A stretch of 64,000 nt of DNA from Polyodon spathula (GCF_017654505.1 NC_054545.1:15160047-15224046), one strand, 5' to 3'. Positions 1 to 11,649 are shown, counted from the first letter of the stretch. Made by a program: numbers and translations. The notes: generated by a model from the letters alone, not told the origin.

Positions 1-497
1 AAGAATGTAATGAAAATATATATAATGTAGTATTGTCTTGTCTAAGCTTAATACATTTCGTTCTTTCTACGTTTCCTGACTGAAGTATATGAAATGATGG
101 CGGTGGTTTGATACCGGCTCATTCCTCACTTTGGGCTAGAACGAATGCCTGTGCGTGTCATTAAGGGGTATTTTGCTGTTGGATGCTCCACCTCTTTGAA
201 TGAGATGTTTAACAGATCTCCTGAGTTATATTTTGTAATGGCATGATTGTGCCGTGACAGATATGCTATCTGCTGCAGGGTTCTGGGAGACATATGTCTC
301 TGTTATGAAGCTAAGCACTAGGCTCTACCACAGCTCTAGCGCAGTAAAACTAATATACATACAATGCTGCCATAGCTGCAAATATCAAATTAGAGCTATT
401 AATATGACAAAAAAATGACCATTTCCTCATTACCATACAATAGAGACCAGTTTCCCCTTTATTTACAGCTTAAAATGTATTTATGTAATTTCTATAT

Positions 498-532
<35 letters not shown>

Positions 533-2418
533 TATATTATATTTATATATTGTATATAAACACCAAAGGTTGCTTATGTGAAGTGTCTGTTGAGTGTGAT
601 ATTTTATCAGAAAACTCTGTGACCATTGTCTCCTATACCCTTGTAAACAAAATCTTAGTGGGGTTTTAGCATGTATAAATAAAGATAAACTTTTTGAAAT
701 ACAATCTCTGACACTGGCTTTGCCATACCACAGGCTGGGTTATTTCCCATCATTTTAACCTTGTCTCATCTCATGTCTCATGTCTCATGTCTTGTTGTGT
801 ATAGGTTTGGTTGTGGGAACCCAGCAATGTCTACAGTAGTTCTTCCTGTCACACCAAACCCTTACCACAGAGCTGTCTCTGATACCAAAGTACAGACAAT
901 TGCAGTGATATTTCTCATGACTCATTTGCATAGCCGATATGTATTACAGCAAGGGCTACATTCCACAAGCCCCCACCCAAAGACTACCTATTTGCTTGAA
1001 ATAAATGTTGAAGTGCAATGAATAGGACAAAACACCTAGAGGCTCATGATCTAGGTGAGTCATTAAATAATAATACCGTCAGCCTTTTAAATGACTTATA
1101 AACATATGACAAAACCCTTATAAACCAAACAGTTGGGCACAAAAGACTACAAAGTGAATTAAAACAAGCATTTAGTTACAATGTGCTACCTGCTACAGTT
1201 TGATATGGCATCAGGCCTATTGTTAGGTCTTCCATGTAGAACACAAAACGTATATCAAGAGAAGTGCATATCCCCTCACATGTACAGTAAACAGGCTTGC
1301 ACAAAACGAGTGGAGATGGCACTGCACCTTGGCACTGCGGTGTATGGAGGTTTTCCTGTTAGCCAATCAGATGTAAAGCAATGTGACTAACAGGGTCATA
1401 TGGTAGTCAAAAATGATCATTACCTTGGTAAAGCCCTCGTCTACAGCTTGGACTCTTGGACTCCTTCCCGGCGCCGTCAACTACCAGACGATAATCCCCT
1501 CTAGACAGAGTTCTATAGCTTTAATGTGCCCGGTATTCTAACAGTGTAATGACTAGTTCCAGGAAAAGGCTTAGTTGTGTAATGAGTATTAAACAGTTTT
1601 ATTTCTACTAACTAGACATAATTCATCTACAGCAAAAAGGTTCTGTTCATTTTATGGGAACAAGAGTCGACTCAGCAACATGTATCAATCACATGTCTGG
1701 CCTGCGCTCTAAGATGAACATATCTATGCCATATTGAGCACGGCAGCTGCCGAAACACCCTCTCCAAAACAGGTCAATAGGATATTGAGCCAGCCACCAT
1801 GGGCAGAGTCATGATATTGTTATTTATGAAATATAAATAGCTCCTGCTAAGTGAGAGCTTCCTATTGCCCTCAATCAAAGTCTGAAATGGCTTATGTCAA
1901 TAAAACTAATTTGCAACCAATAGTGCTGTGTGATTTAAAGCATTAGTTACGCCATAGGGTCATGCCACTGCGTGTGGATGGGGTATATGCTGGCACTTTA
2001 GGGAAGTCAGACCTGTGTTTGACATTTGTACTACTGAAATGCTGATTTAAATATAATGGTATGAATAGCTTGATTTACATGTTTTACCTCTGAAAGGTAA
2101 GCCTGTTGTTGGTGTGACTTTTAGGGTCTATTCTATCATGGGAAATATGGTATCAAATTGTCAGGGGGCCACTAATTCGATTGAGACTAGCTAGAATTTC
2201 CTTAAGAGACAAAAAGCCAGATTATCTATACCAGCTCTTTCTGTGTTTTACAATGTTTCCCTCTGCTTTATCGTGCTTTCACTTTGCTATGATTTTACTG
2301 TGGGAGAGCAAATGCATGAATATTAATGATATTGTCATTTTCTAACAGTGAACATTCATCAGGTAGGAGCAATGTCTGCATATATTAAACCCATTGTACC
2401 TTTTTTTTTTTGCCTTAG
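1..2418. other. Non-coding stretch, no gene recognised
   Basis: AT-rich DNA with stops in all frames; short open frames show no recognisable domain. Apart from a (TA)n tract near 0.5 kb and a short triple repeat of TCTCATG around 766-795, no repeat family or RNA gene was recognised. It could be the intron upstream of the candidate exon at 2419. Confidence 0.6.
492..545. repeat. (TA)n microsatellite
   Basis: Imperfect TA dinucleotide tract broken by AAT and TTA interruptions. Confidence 0.9.
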
Positions 2419-2569
2419 GGTCCTCTCTGTCTAAGCCAGAAGCTGCTTTTGACAGCTGCAGACCTTCCAAGGCGAGTGATGAGTGAGCCACGGCCTCCAG
2501 AAGGGAAGACATCAGTACACAGGTGGCAGAGTGGAGGTTCTGTAGAAGAGCAACACAATGCAAACAAAG
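2419..2569 (+). CDS. Candidate single exon of an unidentified gene
   Basis: A 151-nt block sits between a strong acceptor (run of T, then TGCCTTAG) and a strong donor (CAAAG then GTAAGG). The frame starting at its first base is open for all 50 codons; the other two frames have stops. The predicted peptide is polar and proline-rich (it contains SEPRPPEGKTSVHRW) and matches no family I know. Codon use and base composition are less AT-rich than the flanks. It could be a protein-coding exon, a non-coding RNA exon, or a chance pair of splice-like sites. No partner exon could be identified, so the frame, the phase and even the strand rest on the splice signals alone. Confidence 0.3.
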
Positions 2570-4735
2570 GTAAGGCACACTCTGAGTGTTTCAGAATGGA
2601 AGCTAATTGAGGAGCCATTGCTCTGCCTTCTGAATAGCACCATAGTCCTGAAACAATGCAGTATTCAACAGTTCAGCCAAAAACCCTGAAAGGATAACAC
2701 TATTATATAAAAGGCACTTTGGAAACCAGAGGATTTTGGAAAATGTAAGCAATCCATGTAATACAATCATGTACTGTTTTCTACAGGGAAGTAAAGTAGG
2801 CCTCAGAATTTTTTTATTTCTAGTTTGTACTATGTACTTATTTTATTTGAGCTGTGAGTTTACACCCAATTCGACTAGTGAATCTGATTGGCTTGGAAAA
2901 TGATAAAAATATTGCCAGTATTTGTTATGGAGTTGCAGTGACAGTCTATCTTAATCATTTTTACCCTTGACTGGGTGGAAGTAGGAGAGTTGTGGTGAGG
3001 TACTGTAGTCTGGTTTTTCTCTTTGTTCTTAGGCCTGAAAACATTTTAGTATTACTTTCATGTGGTCTACTGAGCTATCTTAATTTTAAATGCTTAAAAA
3101 CATAAAATAAATACATAAAAAAATGATTAGACAGTGTTTAGGCAGAGCAGATCCCCTAAGGAGCTAAATGTATTTTACAGGGTTGTCCTGACTCCATCTG
3201 GCGATGATTGCGCTGGACAGAAAACATGCATACAGTATGTTGCTGAATGTTTTTGTATTTTATTGTGTTTAAAGTTAACAAACTGGCTATAAAAGTTCCC
3301 CCAGTGCAGAGGCGTACATTAGTGAAATTGTTAAAGAGCAACTCAGTTTTATCCAATTTGAATTATAACTTTTTTATTTTGGTGATCCTGCACCATTGCC
3401 AAAGCAGTGGTAGTGAAAACGTTGGTTTTAAATGGAAAAATGAAAAATAAATCGTATTGGATTTACTGATGTTTTAACTACTGTATTTAAAGTATAAATA
3501 CTTTAACACTCATGCATTGTATTTCAAAAATCTAGTTTGAGAGGGTGTAACATTATATTACTTATTTTAATTGAAACGCATAAAAATTGCTACGGTCATG
3601 GAGATCCTAGAGGGGGGCAGTATTGGGGCACCTTTGGGGGAAGCTCACATGTCTGCTTGTGCTGAGGTAAAACTCAGAAACTAACATAAGTAGACATGGT
3701 TAATGTCTGTAGTGTCGTAGTCAGGCCAGCACTAATAACTAAAAATATAAATAAGTATTAAAACCTGAATGGAAACACAAGGATCAAATAATCTGCTTCA
3801 TAACCATTTTCAGTTTTGTTTACTGGTAACATGCCCTTTTCATTTAAACTCCAACAATACTGAAAAGTTATACACAACTATTTTGTGCCATGGCAATATG
3901 CTCTATTTTTTTTTATATGGGATGTGAGGGTTTGAGAACGTTGCCAGACAAAAAAAAAAAAAAGGATCTATTTTACTTTCCGTTATTCTTTGCAGAGAAA
4001 AAAAAAAAGGAGTTAAGTCAATGAAATGTGAGTTAATGTTAGCTGAGAGCTCTCAGGTGTTGGCAATTATGAATTTGAAGGAATTATAGTAGGGTTATAT
4101 TCAGCAACATCAGGGATATTTTAGAACTTGGATTTCACAACAGAAACTTGGTCTCCTTCTGGCTGCACGCCGCTGCTGCTGTTGACTGACAGCGCTGATT
4201 TATTTCAGCCTTGGCTGCTGGCCAGTTCATCACAAACAATGGCACGAGCTGCCTGCCTACAAGAGCCAAGTTTCGATGGCTATAAACAAAGTAGTAAAGC
4301 TCTAAATCTTAACCATTCTCATAGCAGGCACACGCACAGCTTTTACTCTACAGCAACATGAGATGGTAAACTGATTTCATAATCTTTTGTTTAGTTTGGG
4401 CCAGGTCTTTTTAACACCAAGAAAACCAAGGTAACAAAAAGCTAAATGTATCTTCTTAAATAGTAACTGTATGTAAAAAATGACATTGCATATACTGTAA
4501 GGCACCCATGAGGTGCTGCTATCAGTCATTTAAAACAAGAGTAGGCAACCTTAATTCTTTTCGAGCCACTTCATTGACCCTGGGGTTAATTTCTGTCAGA
4601 CTGCACCAGAACCCAGATCTGGTATCTTTTTGTCTGACAGATGAGAACTATTCACAAGGCAGGAGCCAGGCCTGCATAATGGTCTACTAGAATAAAGACA
4701 AAGTGCTTATGACTTAGTAACAGAATAGGGGTTTC
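2570..4735. other. Non-coding stretch, no gene recognised
   Basis: AT-rich DNA following the candidate donor site. It contains short poly-A runs (around 3950-3965 and 4000-4010), but no convincing open frame, RNA gene or repeat family. Confidence 0.6.
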
Positions 4736-5394
4736 CCCTTGACTACTAGGAGAACCGCCCTCGCTGAGGTGAGGCCAAACCAATCGACCTCCAAGGCCGG
4801 GAAGCAGGACTTCCCCCAAGGCGAAACTAAGGAAGGATAGAAGGATGAACCAAGGTCTTCCTGGCTTACTGTCTAGATAAATGACTCTGACATCTACTGA
4901 GTCTAGATAAGTGTTGTCCAGTCGAGAGAGGTCAGACTTTGCTGACGCTCCAAGGCCGCATGGAGAGCCTCGTGACCTACGCAGGAAGAATAAAAGCGCT
5001 GGAAAAAAAAGAATAAGAAATAAACATATAAAGAGGGCCAGGAGTCATCTGTCCATCCATCCGTCCGCCCCCCCCCCTCCCGGCTGCAAGAGACACCTTC
5101 AATAATGAGTCAAAGGACTAGAAGGACATTTGGGAAAAGCTTGCTCTCTGGAGGAGAGACTGGCACGAGTGCAAATGGATAGATTAGCAGGAGAATGGAA
5201 AACAAAGTATAGTTAAAATTATTTGGCCATGGGTCCCCTCTGGCCAGCGGGAACATTCTTCTCAGAGGGCAAAGCGACGTAGTCGGCTTCTAAGGTCGGG
5301 AAGTGAGCTTCGCTTGCCCCAGGCATGCTATCAATACTTGTTGAGCGGAAATATTATCAAGGAGAGAAGCGCAAATGTAAGACTCCACTGCTGA

Positions 5395-5480
5395 GACAGG
5401 ACTGGTTGATTTTAACTTTGGCTGCTGATGTTGCTGCACCTATGTGGAATGAATGGGAGAATATGATTGGGGAGGAAGAA
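5395..5480 (-). pseudogene. Tyrosine recombinase C-terminal fragment (DIRS/Ngaro-like)
   Basis: Minus-strand translation gives FSHSFHIGAATSAAK, close to the HSFRIGAAT motif around the catalytic His/Arg of DIRS/Ngaro recombinases. The expected Arg is His here. The upstream recombinase domain was not found, and the following residues do not keep the expected GRW segment, so only a fragment survives. In an intact element this enzyme joins circular cDNA into the genome. Confidence 0.55.
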
Positions 5481-5904
5481 GGGCTTTAGAATGAACTAAG
5501 GACAGAAGGGTGCACATGTATGAATTTAGTTGAAAAACAATTCGTTGAATGGAGGAATGGATAGAGGAAAAGTTTAAGCCAAGGGAGCCGGACGTCTGAA
5601 TTGCATGATCTATAAACAAGAAAGAGCATCAGTCAGCAATGTTCTTAGCAATACCTGGAGGATGTTGGGCTTCAAAATAAAATGATTCATAACTGAAATC
5701 CAGACTAGCCAGAGAAGAAGTTGCATAATCATAGGGGAAGGTGAATGGCCTTTATTATGAACAGCAGATTATCACAAAAGATTAAGGTAGATTTTCTGCC
5801 AAAATGAGCTCCAAAGATAGACTACAATGACAAAAGGGAATACTTCAAGTAAGGCTGTGGATTTAAGTTCAAGAAGAAGATTTTATTTGTATTTTTAATT
5901 TATT

Positions 5905-6330
5905 TTTTATTTCTGTGGCCAGCCATCTGAGAACCGTTGATTAAGAGAATACCACCAAACCGATAGAAGAAGCATCCGTATGGAGTGCGCTGTCATAGGG
6001 GACAGCACTGAAGTTAATGTAAAACAGAAAAATGCTGCAGAGAAAGATCTGAAAGGATTGAATGAGAGAGTAAATGCATTCCAATTTATTGAGAGGCAGT
6101 CTGGCTTCAAATCGAATAGTATCCAAAGTTATTACTAGGAACTCAAGAGTGTGAACTGGGCCGATGGTTTTCCCACATGAGAGGGGAACATCAAGTGCTG
6201 AGAAGATAGACATGAGTTCCAAAAGTGCTTCAGATGGAGAGGCTGATAAAGGAGAAAGTGAAAGTCATTTAGATGAAAGAGGGCAGATGGAACCTGAATG
6301 AACATTGCCACAAAACTGCACATATGGAAA
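5905..6330 (-). pseudogene. DIRS/Ngaro-like reverse transcriptase/RNase H remnant
   Basis: Two overlapping minus-strand frames together give the end of a reverse transcriptase and the start of RNase H. HLNDFHFLL stands where the catalytic YLDDF motif is expected. It is followed after a frameshift near 6235 by VPLSCGKTIGPVHTLEFLVI, then RFEARLPLNKL, then LHTDASSIGL, the RNase H entry motif. A second frameshift separates this from RFSDGWP. The first catalytic Asp of the YxDD box is replaced by Asn, so the copy cannot be functional. Retrovirus-like or Ty3 enzymes were considered. The RFEARLP and LHTDASSIG combination together with the downstream recombinase motif favours DIRS/Ngaro. Confidence 0.65.
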
Positions 6331-6360
6331 AAACAGCATCCTTTGGAAATGCAGAATGTT

Positions 6361-6475
6361 TGAGTTCTCGCCTTCGTCTCGCCCGTTAGTTCGGGGGTTG
6401 CTGTGGTGAGCCAAGTTGAATAATAATTGGACATTCCAAATTGGGAGAAAATTGGAAAATGAATAAAAAATGCTA
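6361..6475 (+). repeat. SINE 3' tail fragment
   Basis: The end of this block (TAATTGGACATTCCAAATTG then GGAGAAAAT) matches the tail of the SINE at 33019-33409 (TAATTGGGCATTCTAAATTG then GGGAGAAAAT). Both are preceded by a GTTGTGG/GCTGTGG stretch. Only the 3' portion is present here; the tRNA-like head is missing. Confidence 0.55.
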
Positions 6476-6838
6476 GGTAGCTGTTTGAAGAATGATGTCC
6501 TTCCCTCTATCCACTTAACTGTGCACGTGTCCTGTGGACCTGGTTTTTGTACTATACTTAAAGTATTGGTTATGATTAACTATATCAACTCCTTTTAAGA
6601 TGTCTTTGTTCTAGGCAAAATAGGTTCCGTTCTTTCAGCCTGTCTTTGTAGCTCATTCCTTTAAGCCCTGGGATTAGTCTGGTTCTTCTCTATACTGCAA
6701 CATGTTTGAAATATATTTTAGTGCTTTGAAATATACTGACATATGTTTCTCTTCCATGTGGATATTTTACAGAAAAAATAGAGATTCAGTTTTCAGCATG
6801 TGTGTGCAGTCCTGGAAACTATTTTTGATATTATTAGG
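6476..6838. other. Short non-coding stretch
   Basis: No gene or repeat recognised. The last five bases (6834-6838, TTAGG) are the left target duplication of the next LTR. Confidence 0.55.
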
Positions 6839-7256
6839 TGTGGCAGAGCACAGCTCTGCCCTTTAGAAATTGTCAGGGATGGGGTTAAATTCCCCTACCT
6901 GCCTGGGTTCATTGTATTCCGGTGGCTGGGGTTGATTAGATGATTAGTTTAACGATCAATCAGCGCCCAGCCACCTGACATAAAAGGAGGCCTCTGCTTC
7001 TCATTTGGAGGAGGGAGCTGAGGAAGCAGGTTGGTTTTTTGGTTTTTTTGGTTGTTTGGAAAGTTTGAATCCAGTGAAGGCGTCTCCCAGCCTGGAAATT
7101 GTTATTTTTGTAAGTTTTGTTTTTTTGTCTTTCTTTTTGTGTTTAAATCGCTTTGTTTTGGCCCTTGTGCCCTTTCATTTTTCATTATAATAAAATAGTT
7201 ATTTTTTTGAACTGCAGTCTGTCTCTGGGCCTCTATCCACTTGCCAGCCTGCCACA
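6839..7256 (+). mobile_element. Solo LTR with perfect 5-bp target duplication
   Basis: A 418-bp unit starts TGTGGCAGAGC and ends CAGCCTGCCACA. It is flanked on both sides by TTAGG (6834-6838 and 7257-7261), as expected for integrase-mediated insertion. It has promoter and terminator signals in LTR order: a TATA-like CATAAAAGGAGG near 6980 and AATAAAATAG near 7188. No internal retroelement sequence is attached, so it is a solo LTR left by recombination between two LTRs. The family is unknown; Ty3-like is a guess. Confidence 0.85.
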
Positions 7257-7393
7257 TTAGGGTACAAGTTTTACAAGTGCAGGTATATTATCCTAATAAA
7301 ATGAAACATATATATGTATACACCCATACACATGTTTAAGCATAACCCTAAAATAAAAAAAAAGCATCTAAAAAGTAGATTTCATCGGAAAAT

Positions 7394-7457
<64 letters not shown>

Positions 7458-8671
7458 TATTATAATGCTGACGTTACGACTTGTAATTGAACGATTAATG
7501 GGGTACCTGGCCATTAGACAAAAAATCTGTTTTTTTTGTTCTTTTACTGGTAAATGTTCATGTACAGCATTTTTGGTTGTTGTTGTTTTTTTTTTTTTTT
7601 TTTTTTTACTGCTTCAGACACAAATTACATGAAATGGTAACAAATGTTTCAACATGTTTCAACAGTGTTCTTCCCTGTTACAAGATGACGAATGTAGCAA
7701 CATTCACTACCACACATAAACTCTGCTTCTCTGCGCTCATTCTTTTCCATATGATTTGCTAAAAGCTTCAGTGTACCTCTGTAGAAGCTGCCAGCACAGT
7801 TAGCGAAGAGTTAGGGTTACTGTCTAGCAACACAGTTTCTGTGTCGTCTTAATTTACGGGTTTATTTCACTTACCTGTGTCACTGTGTTTTAGAAGAACG
7901 GTGAGATAAGGTATTAATATATATATATATATATATACACATTAATTCCCGTTTAAAAAATGCTTGAGCAGAGGCCTGCTAGCCCACCCTTCTCCAGTGC
8001 CTATGACCCTATGACTTTTAAAAACGGAGCTATGGACACATCTGTGCTCATCTCTGTATAGTCTTGACCTTGCTGGGCCAATCCCAGTGTTAACTTTTAT
8101 TGGAATAGACAATGGGTTTCTTTTTTAGCATGAAAGACAGACACTTGCAAGTTGCAGAAAGAAGACAGACCTGTTAAATGCATGAGTTATTTAAAGAGCT
8201 AGTATCAACGTTTAACTCTCACAGTGCTGTACATGCAATCTTTTTCATTTATGAACGATTTTACTTAACCTCATTTTTATTTATTTTTTTAAGTGCTGCA
8301 TTTCTGCATTCTCATTCCCATTTCGTAGAGACCAGTCTCCTGCTGGATGACCTGATATAAAATTTTTACGATTGAAGTATAACTGGAAATTGTTCTGACT
8401 TGTTTTCAAAAGTAGCTGCAGTGAATCAAGAGGAACTGCTCAACTTAATGGAAGTACTCTGCCATTCAAATACTGCCACCTTGTCTGTGGAGGAGAACAC
8501 CACTTGGGCTAGTTTCCTGTAATGAATTGTGGTGATAGAGTTGCTTGGAATCACATTTTTTATAAACACTTACAAAATATGTAGTATCTGGTCTATCATT
8601 TAATTTATACAATTATCATTGCAGGGGGCATGTTACAAAAACAATTAAAGTTGCATTTTGATGGTCTCTAA
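7257..8671. other. Non-coding stretch with simple repeats
   Basis: It contains a (TA)n tract at 7398-7452, a poly-T run near 7586-7607 and a short (TA)n at 7918-7936. No gene-like frame or dispersed repeat was recognised. Confidence 0.6.
7398..7452. repeat. (TA)n microsatellite
   Basis: Nearly pure TA dinucleotide run of about 27 units. Confidence 0.95.
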
Positions 8672-8824
8672 AAATACATAAGAAAATGTATGACTGAGAG
8701 GAGACCATTCAGCCCATCTAAGCTTGTCTTTTTCCTAGTTTGATCTTAGAACTTTGTCAAGTTGGGTCTTAAAAGAGCCAAGTGATTCTGCCTCAACAAC
8801 ATGGGTAAGTAGCCCATTTCAGAG
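8672..8824 (+). repeat. Dispersed repeat fragment (SINE or LINE-tail like)
   Basis: The stretch with GAGAGGAGACCATTCAGCCC and later GCCTCAACAACATGGGTAAG resembles a dispersed repeat I associate with sturgeon, paddlefish and gar genomic sequences. The identification is from memory; no tRNA-like head or target duplication is visible here. Confidence 0.4.
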
Positions 8825-9177
8825 TACATGTTGGGGGTGCAATTTACATAACAAAAAGGGTTTCAGCTCTTAAATGGTATGTGTAAATGGGCACTTTCAT
8901 TTACAAAGAGCCATGGAAAGCTAATCACCACCTGACCGTGTGTTTAAATCAGGAGCACACATTAGTCACAACTAGAAGTTAAATTTATGTTTTTATGTTC
9001 GGAAAATAAATTGTGCCCTCATCTGATTTGGAAATCTTCCAAACCCCATGAGACTGAAGGAGGAACTGAGCCAATATGAATTTTAGTTAAACTGGGTCTT
9101 TGACTTCTTTTGCAAAACACAAGAGGTTTTTTTGTTATTGTGTGGTGCTTAAAGAGCGTCCATTTCACTGAAACTAT
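8825..9177. other. Short non-coding stretch
   Basis: Nothing recognised on either strand. Confidence 0.5.
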
Positions 9178-9357
9178 TTAATTTACTTGCTGCTCTCAGC
9201 CTTTCCCCTAAACTAACTCTCTAACAAAGAGATCTTGGTCCTCTTTTATAACATGTGGCTGGGGCTTGATTGACCATCAAATAATCACTCAGGACCCAGC
9301 CACATTGCGCACATGGATTTGGCAGGAATAGAATTAACCCCACCCCTGCCAAATCTA
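9178..9357 (-). mobile_element. LTR fragment
   Basis: On the minus strand, TTTGGCAGGGGTGGGGTTAA is followed by GTTATAAAAGAGGACC (TATA-like) and CTGAGAGCAGCAAGT. The last motif also occurs in the solo LTR at 11719-12185, and the GTGGCTGGG...CCAGCCAC pattern recalls the LTR at 6839. It has no clean ends or target duplication, so it is a truncated copy. Confidence 0.55.
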
Positions 9358-9679
9358 TATTCAACTTTATTTGTACAGCAAACAAACACTGTGTGTTACC
9401 ATCAAAATAAATGATTTTGTATATCTGGTGCTTGTTAACAGGTCACTCTAGTTTATGTTACATAGCATGACTGGCAATTAGAACTGAAAGTTCTGAACTC
9501 AGGACAATAAAGAAATAAATAAAATAGAAAACAGTATTTTAGCAATTGCAAACCAGGTCAACAGTTACATCTATGAATATGTAATTTATTTTTTTGCTAT
9601 GTAATGTTTAAGTAACACCTAGCTCCAATTTAATCTAAAATTTCTACATGTAATGTTATTATTATAGATTATAATGTCT

Positions 9680-9791
9680 GTGTTTGCTTCGGCAGCACAT
9701 ATGCTAAAATTGGAAAAACACAGAGAAGATTAGCATGGCCTAGAGCAAGGGTGACATGCAAATCCATGAAGCGTGCAAGGTTGTTTTTTTT
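9680..9791 (+). pseudogene. U6 spliceosomal snRNA pseudogene
   Basis: The stretch follows U6 snRNA almost end to end: GCTTCGGCAGCACATATGCT, AAAATTGGAA, the ACAGAGAAGATTAGCATGGC core containing the ACAGA box, a ...GCAAGG.TGACA.GCAAAT block and a terminal T run. The core catalytic region is kept. Several bases differ from the vertebrate form: the 5' end reads GTGTTTGC, GGAACGATA is GGAAAAACA, and the CCCCTGCGC stretch is altered. No clear proximal sequence element or TATA box stands upstream. It is best explained as a retro- or duplicated pseudogene, common for U6 in vertebrates. A functional variant cannot be excluded. Confidence 0.85.
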
Positions 9792-10043
9792 CTCCTGTCT
9801 GCTATTACAAAAACTAACATTAAAATACTAAAGTAAAAAAAGTTGATATAGCTACACTAATACTGCCCAGAATTCTGAATTCAATTCTGTGGTCTAACAT
9901 CTGCAAGATAATATCACTGGTAAGCCACCTGCTCAAAGCAAAATGATCACAGCGGGCAATAACAGTTTTAAAACAGAAACAAAATCCAACAACAACAACT
10001 TTACTTTTAATGTAAATTAATATAAGATACCATCTTGGCTCTG

Positions 10044-10116
<73 letters not shown>
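9792..10116. other. Non-coding stretch ending in (TA)n
   Basis: Plain AT-rich sequence that runs into a long (TA)n tract from about 10047 to 10118, into which Tc1 copy 1 is inserted. Confidence 0.7.

Positions 10117-10118
<2 letters not shown>
10047..10118. repeat. (TA)n microsatellite at transposon insertion site
   Basis: About 35 TA units directly abut the left inverted repeat of the Tc1 element; the tract continues on its other side (11650-11681). Confidence 0.95.
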
Positions 10119-10121
<3 letters not shown>

Positions 10122-11646
10122 CCTTGTAAAAGTATTCAGACCCCTGACCAATTTTCTCATATTACTGAATTACAAATGGTACATTGAAATTTCGTTCTGT
10201 TTGATATTTTATTTTTAAACACTGAAACTCAGAATCAATTATTGTAAGGTGACATTGGTTTTATGTTGGGAAATATTTTTAAGAAAAATAAAAAACTGAA
10301 ATATCTTGCTTGCATAAGTATTCAACCCCTGTGCTGTGGAAGCTCCCAGTTTGCACCGATGAAAGAAATTACCCTAACGAGGACACAATTACCTTACCAT
10401 TGGCCTCCACCTGTGAACCATTAAAGTTGCTGTCACATTTTCTGGATAAAAACCCCACTGTTGAAGGATCATTGGTAAGGCTGTGAATCTGGAGGAAAAT
10501 GAAGACCAAAGAGCATTCTACAGAAGTTAGAGATAAAGTAATACAAATGCATAGATTAGGGAAAGGGTACAAAATAATATCCAAGTGTTTGGATATCCCA
10601 GTGAGCACAGTTGGATCAATAATCAGGAAGTGGCAGCTGCATCACACTACCCAGGCACTGCCAAGAAAAGGCCGTCCCTCAGAAGAGAAGCCACAGAGAG
10701 GCCAACAATCACTTTGAAGGAGCTACAGAGTTCAATGGCTGGGAGTGGAGTAATGGTGCAGCAGTCAACCATATCAAGAGCTCTGCATAACACTGGCCTG
10801 TATGGGAGGGCGGCAAGAAAGAAGCCGTACTCAAAAAGTACCATCTGAAAGCACGTCTGGAGTTTGCCAGAAAGCACGAGAGTGACCCAGCTGCGATGTG
10901 GGAAAAGGTTTTGTGGTCAGATGAGACCAAAATAGTGCCCATGCCTCAAGACACACCATCCCTACAGTGAAGTATGGTGGTGGCAGCATCATGCTGTGGG
11001 GATGCTTCTCATCAGCAGGGATTGGGCATCTTGTTACAATTGAAGGAAGAATGGATGGAGCAAAATACAGGAAAATACTGAAAGAGAATCTGCTTCAGTC
11101 CGCTAAAGAACTGAAGCTTGGGAGGAAATTCACCTTTCAGCAGGACAATGATCCCAAGCACAAGGCCAAAGTAACATTGGAGTAGCTCAAGAACAAAAAG
11201 GTGAATGTCCTACAGTGGCCCAGTCAAAGTCCTGATCTCAATCCCATTGAGAATCTGTGGCACTATTTGAAAATTGTGGTCCATAAGCGTCGTCCAACCA
11301 ACCTGAACAACCTGGAGCAAATCTGCCAAGAAAAATGGGCCAAAACCACTCCAACACTGTGTGCAAATCAAGTACATACTTAACCCAAAAGACTTAAAGC
11401 TGTTATTGCAGCGAAAGGTGGCTCTACCAAATATTAATGTGTGGGGGCTGAATACTTATGCAAGCAAGATATTTCAGTTTTTTATTTTTCTTAAAAATAT
11501 TTCCCAACATAAAACCAATGTCACCTTACAATAATTGAGTTTCAGTGTGAAAAATAAAATATCTAACAGAATGAAATTTCAGTGTACCATTTGTAATTCA
11601 GTAATATGAGAGAATTGGTCAGGGGTCTGAATACTTTTGCAAGGCA

Positions 11647-11649
<3 letters not shown>
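10117..11649 (+). mobile_element. Tc1-like transposon, copy 1 (long terminal inverted repeats)
   Basis: A 1.53-kb element with inverted repeats of roughly 210 bp: left 10117-10330, right about 11440-11649. The outer ends read AGTGCCTTGTAAAAGTATTC and, inverted, CAGTGCCTTGCAAAAGTATT. The insertion is in TA dinucleotides, as is universal for the Tc1/mariner superfamily. Internal motifs near the inner repeat ends (GCATAAGTATTCA) are also mirrored. The transposase gene between the repeats is broken. Confidence 0.93.
10499..11383 (+). pseudogene. Tc1-like transposase, broken (copy 1)
   Basis: The N-terminus begins MKTKEHSTEVRDKVIQMHRL, the paired-like helix-turn-helix domain that binds the inverted repeats. 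It stays open to RKGRPS, where a deletion relative to copy 2 changes frame. The second half of the DNA-binding domain (TITLKELQSSMAGSGVMV) continues in another frame. The catalytic part follows: WSDETK (first Asp), [14 protein letters not shown] (second Asp) and [11 protein letters not shown] (Glu), the DD34E triad. About 66 nt just after WSDETK are missing compared with the long form seen in copy 2. In-frame stops follow YSKSTI and KAKVTLE. The full protein would be about 340 residues, so this copy cannot make active enzyme. Confidence 0.9.

Larger units (their letters stand above)
4740..6330 (-). mobile_element. Decayed DIRS/Ngaro-like tyrosine-recombinase retrotransposon
   Basis: Read on the minus strand, the block shows in order a reverse transcriptase/RNase H remnant, a stretch like the conserved HIPG...NNIAD linker (HPPGIAKNIAD, about 5680-5610), and a recombinase C-terminal motif (HSFHIGAATSAAK, about 5470-5410). 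That order is diagnostic of DIRS-type elements. The 4740-5400 part is less AT-rich and has two diverged direct copies of a motif near 4790-4825 and 5285-5320 (AAGGCCGGGAAGCAGGACTT and AAGGTCGGGAAGTGAGCTTC). These might be remains of the split terminal repeats of such elements. Both ends are uncertain and every coding piece is broken. Confidence 0.65.
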
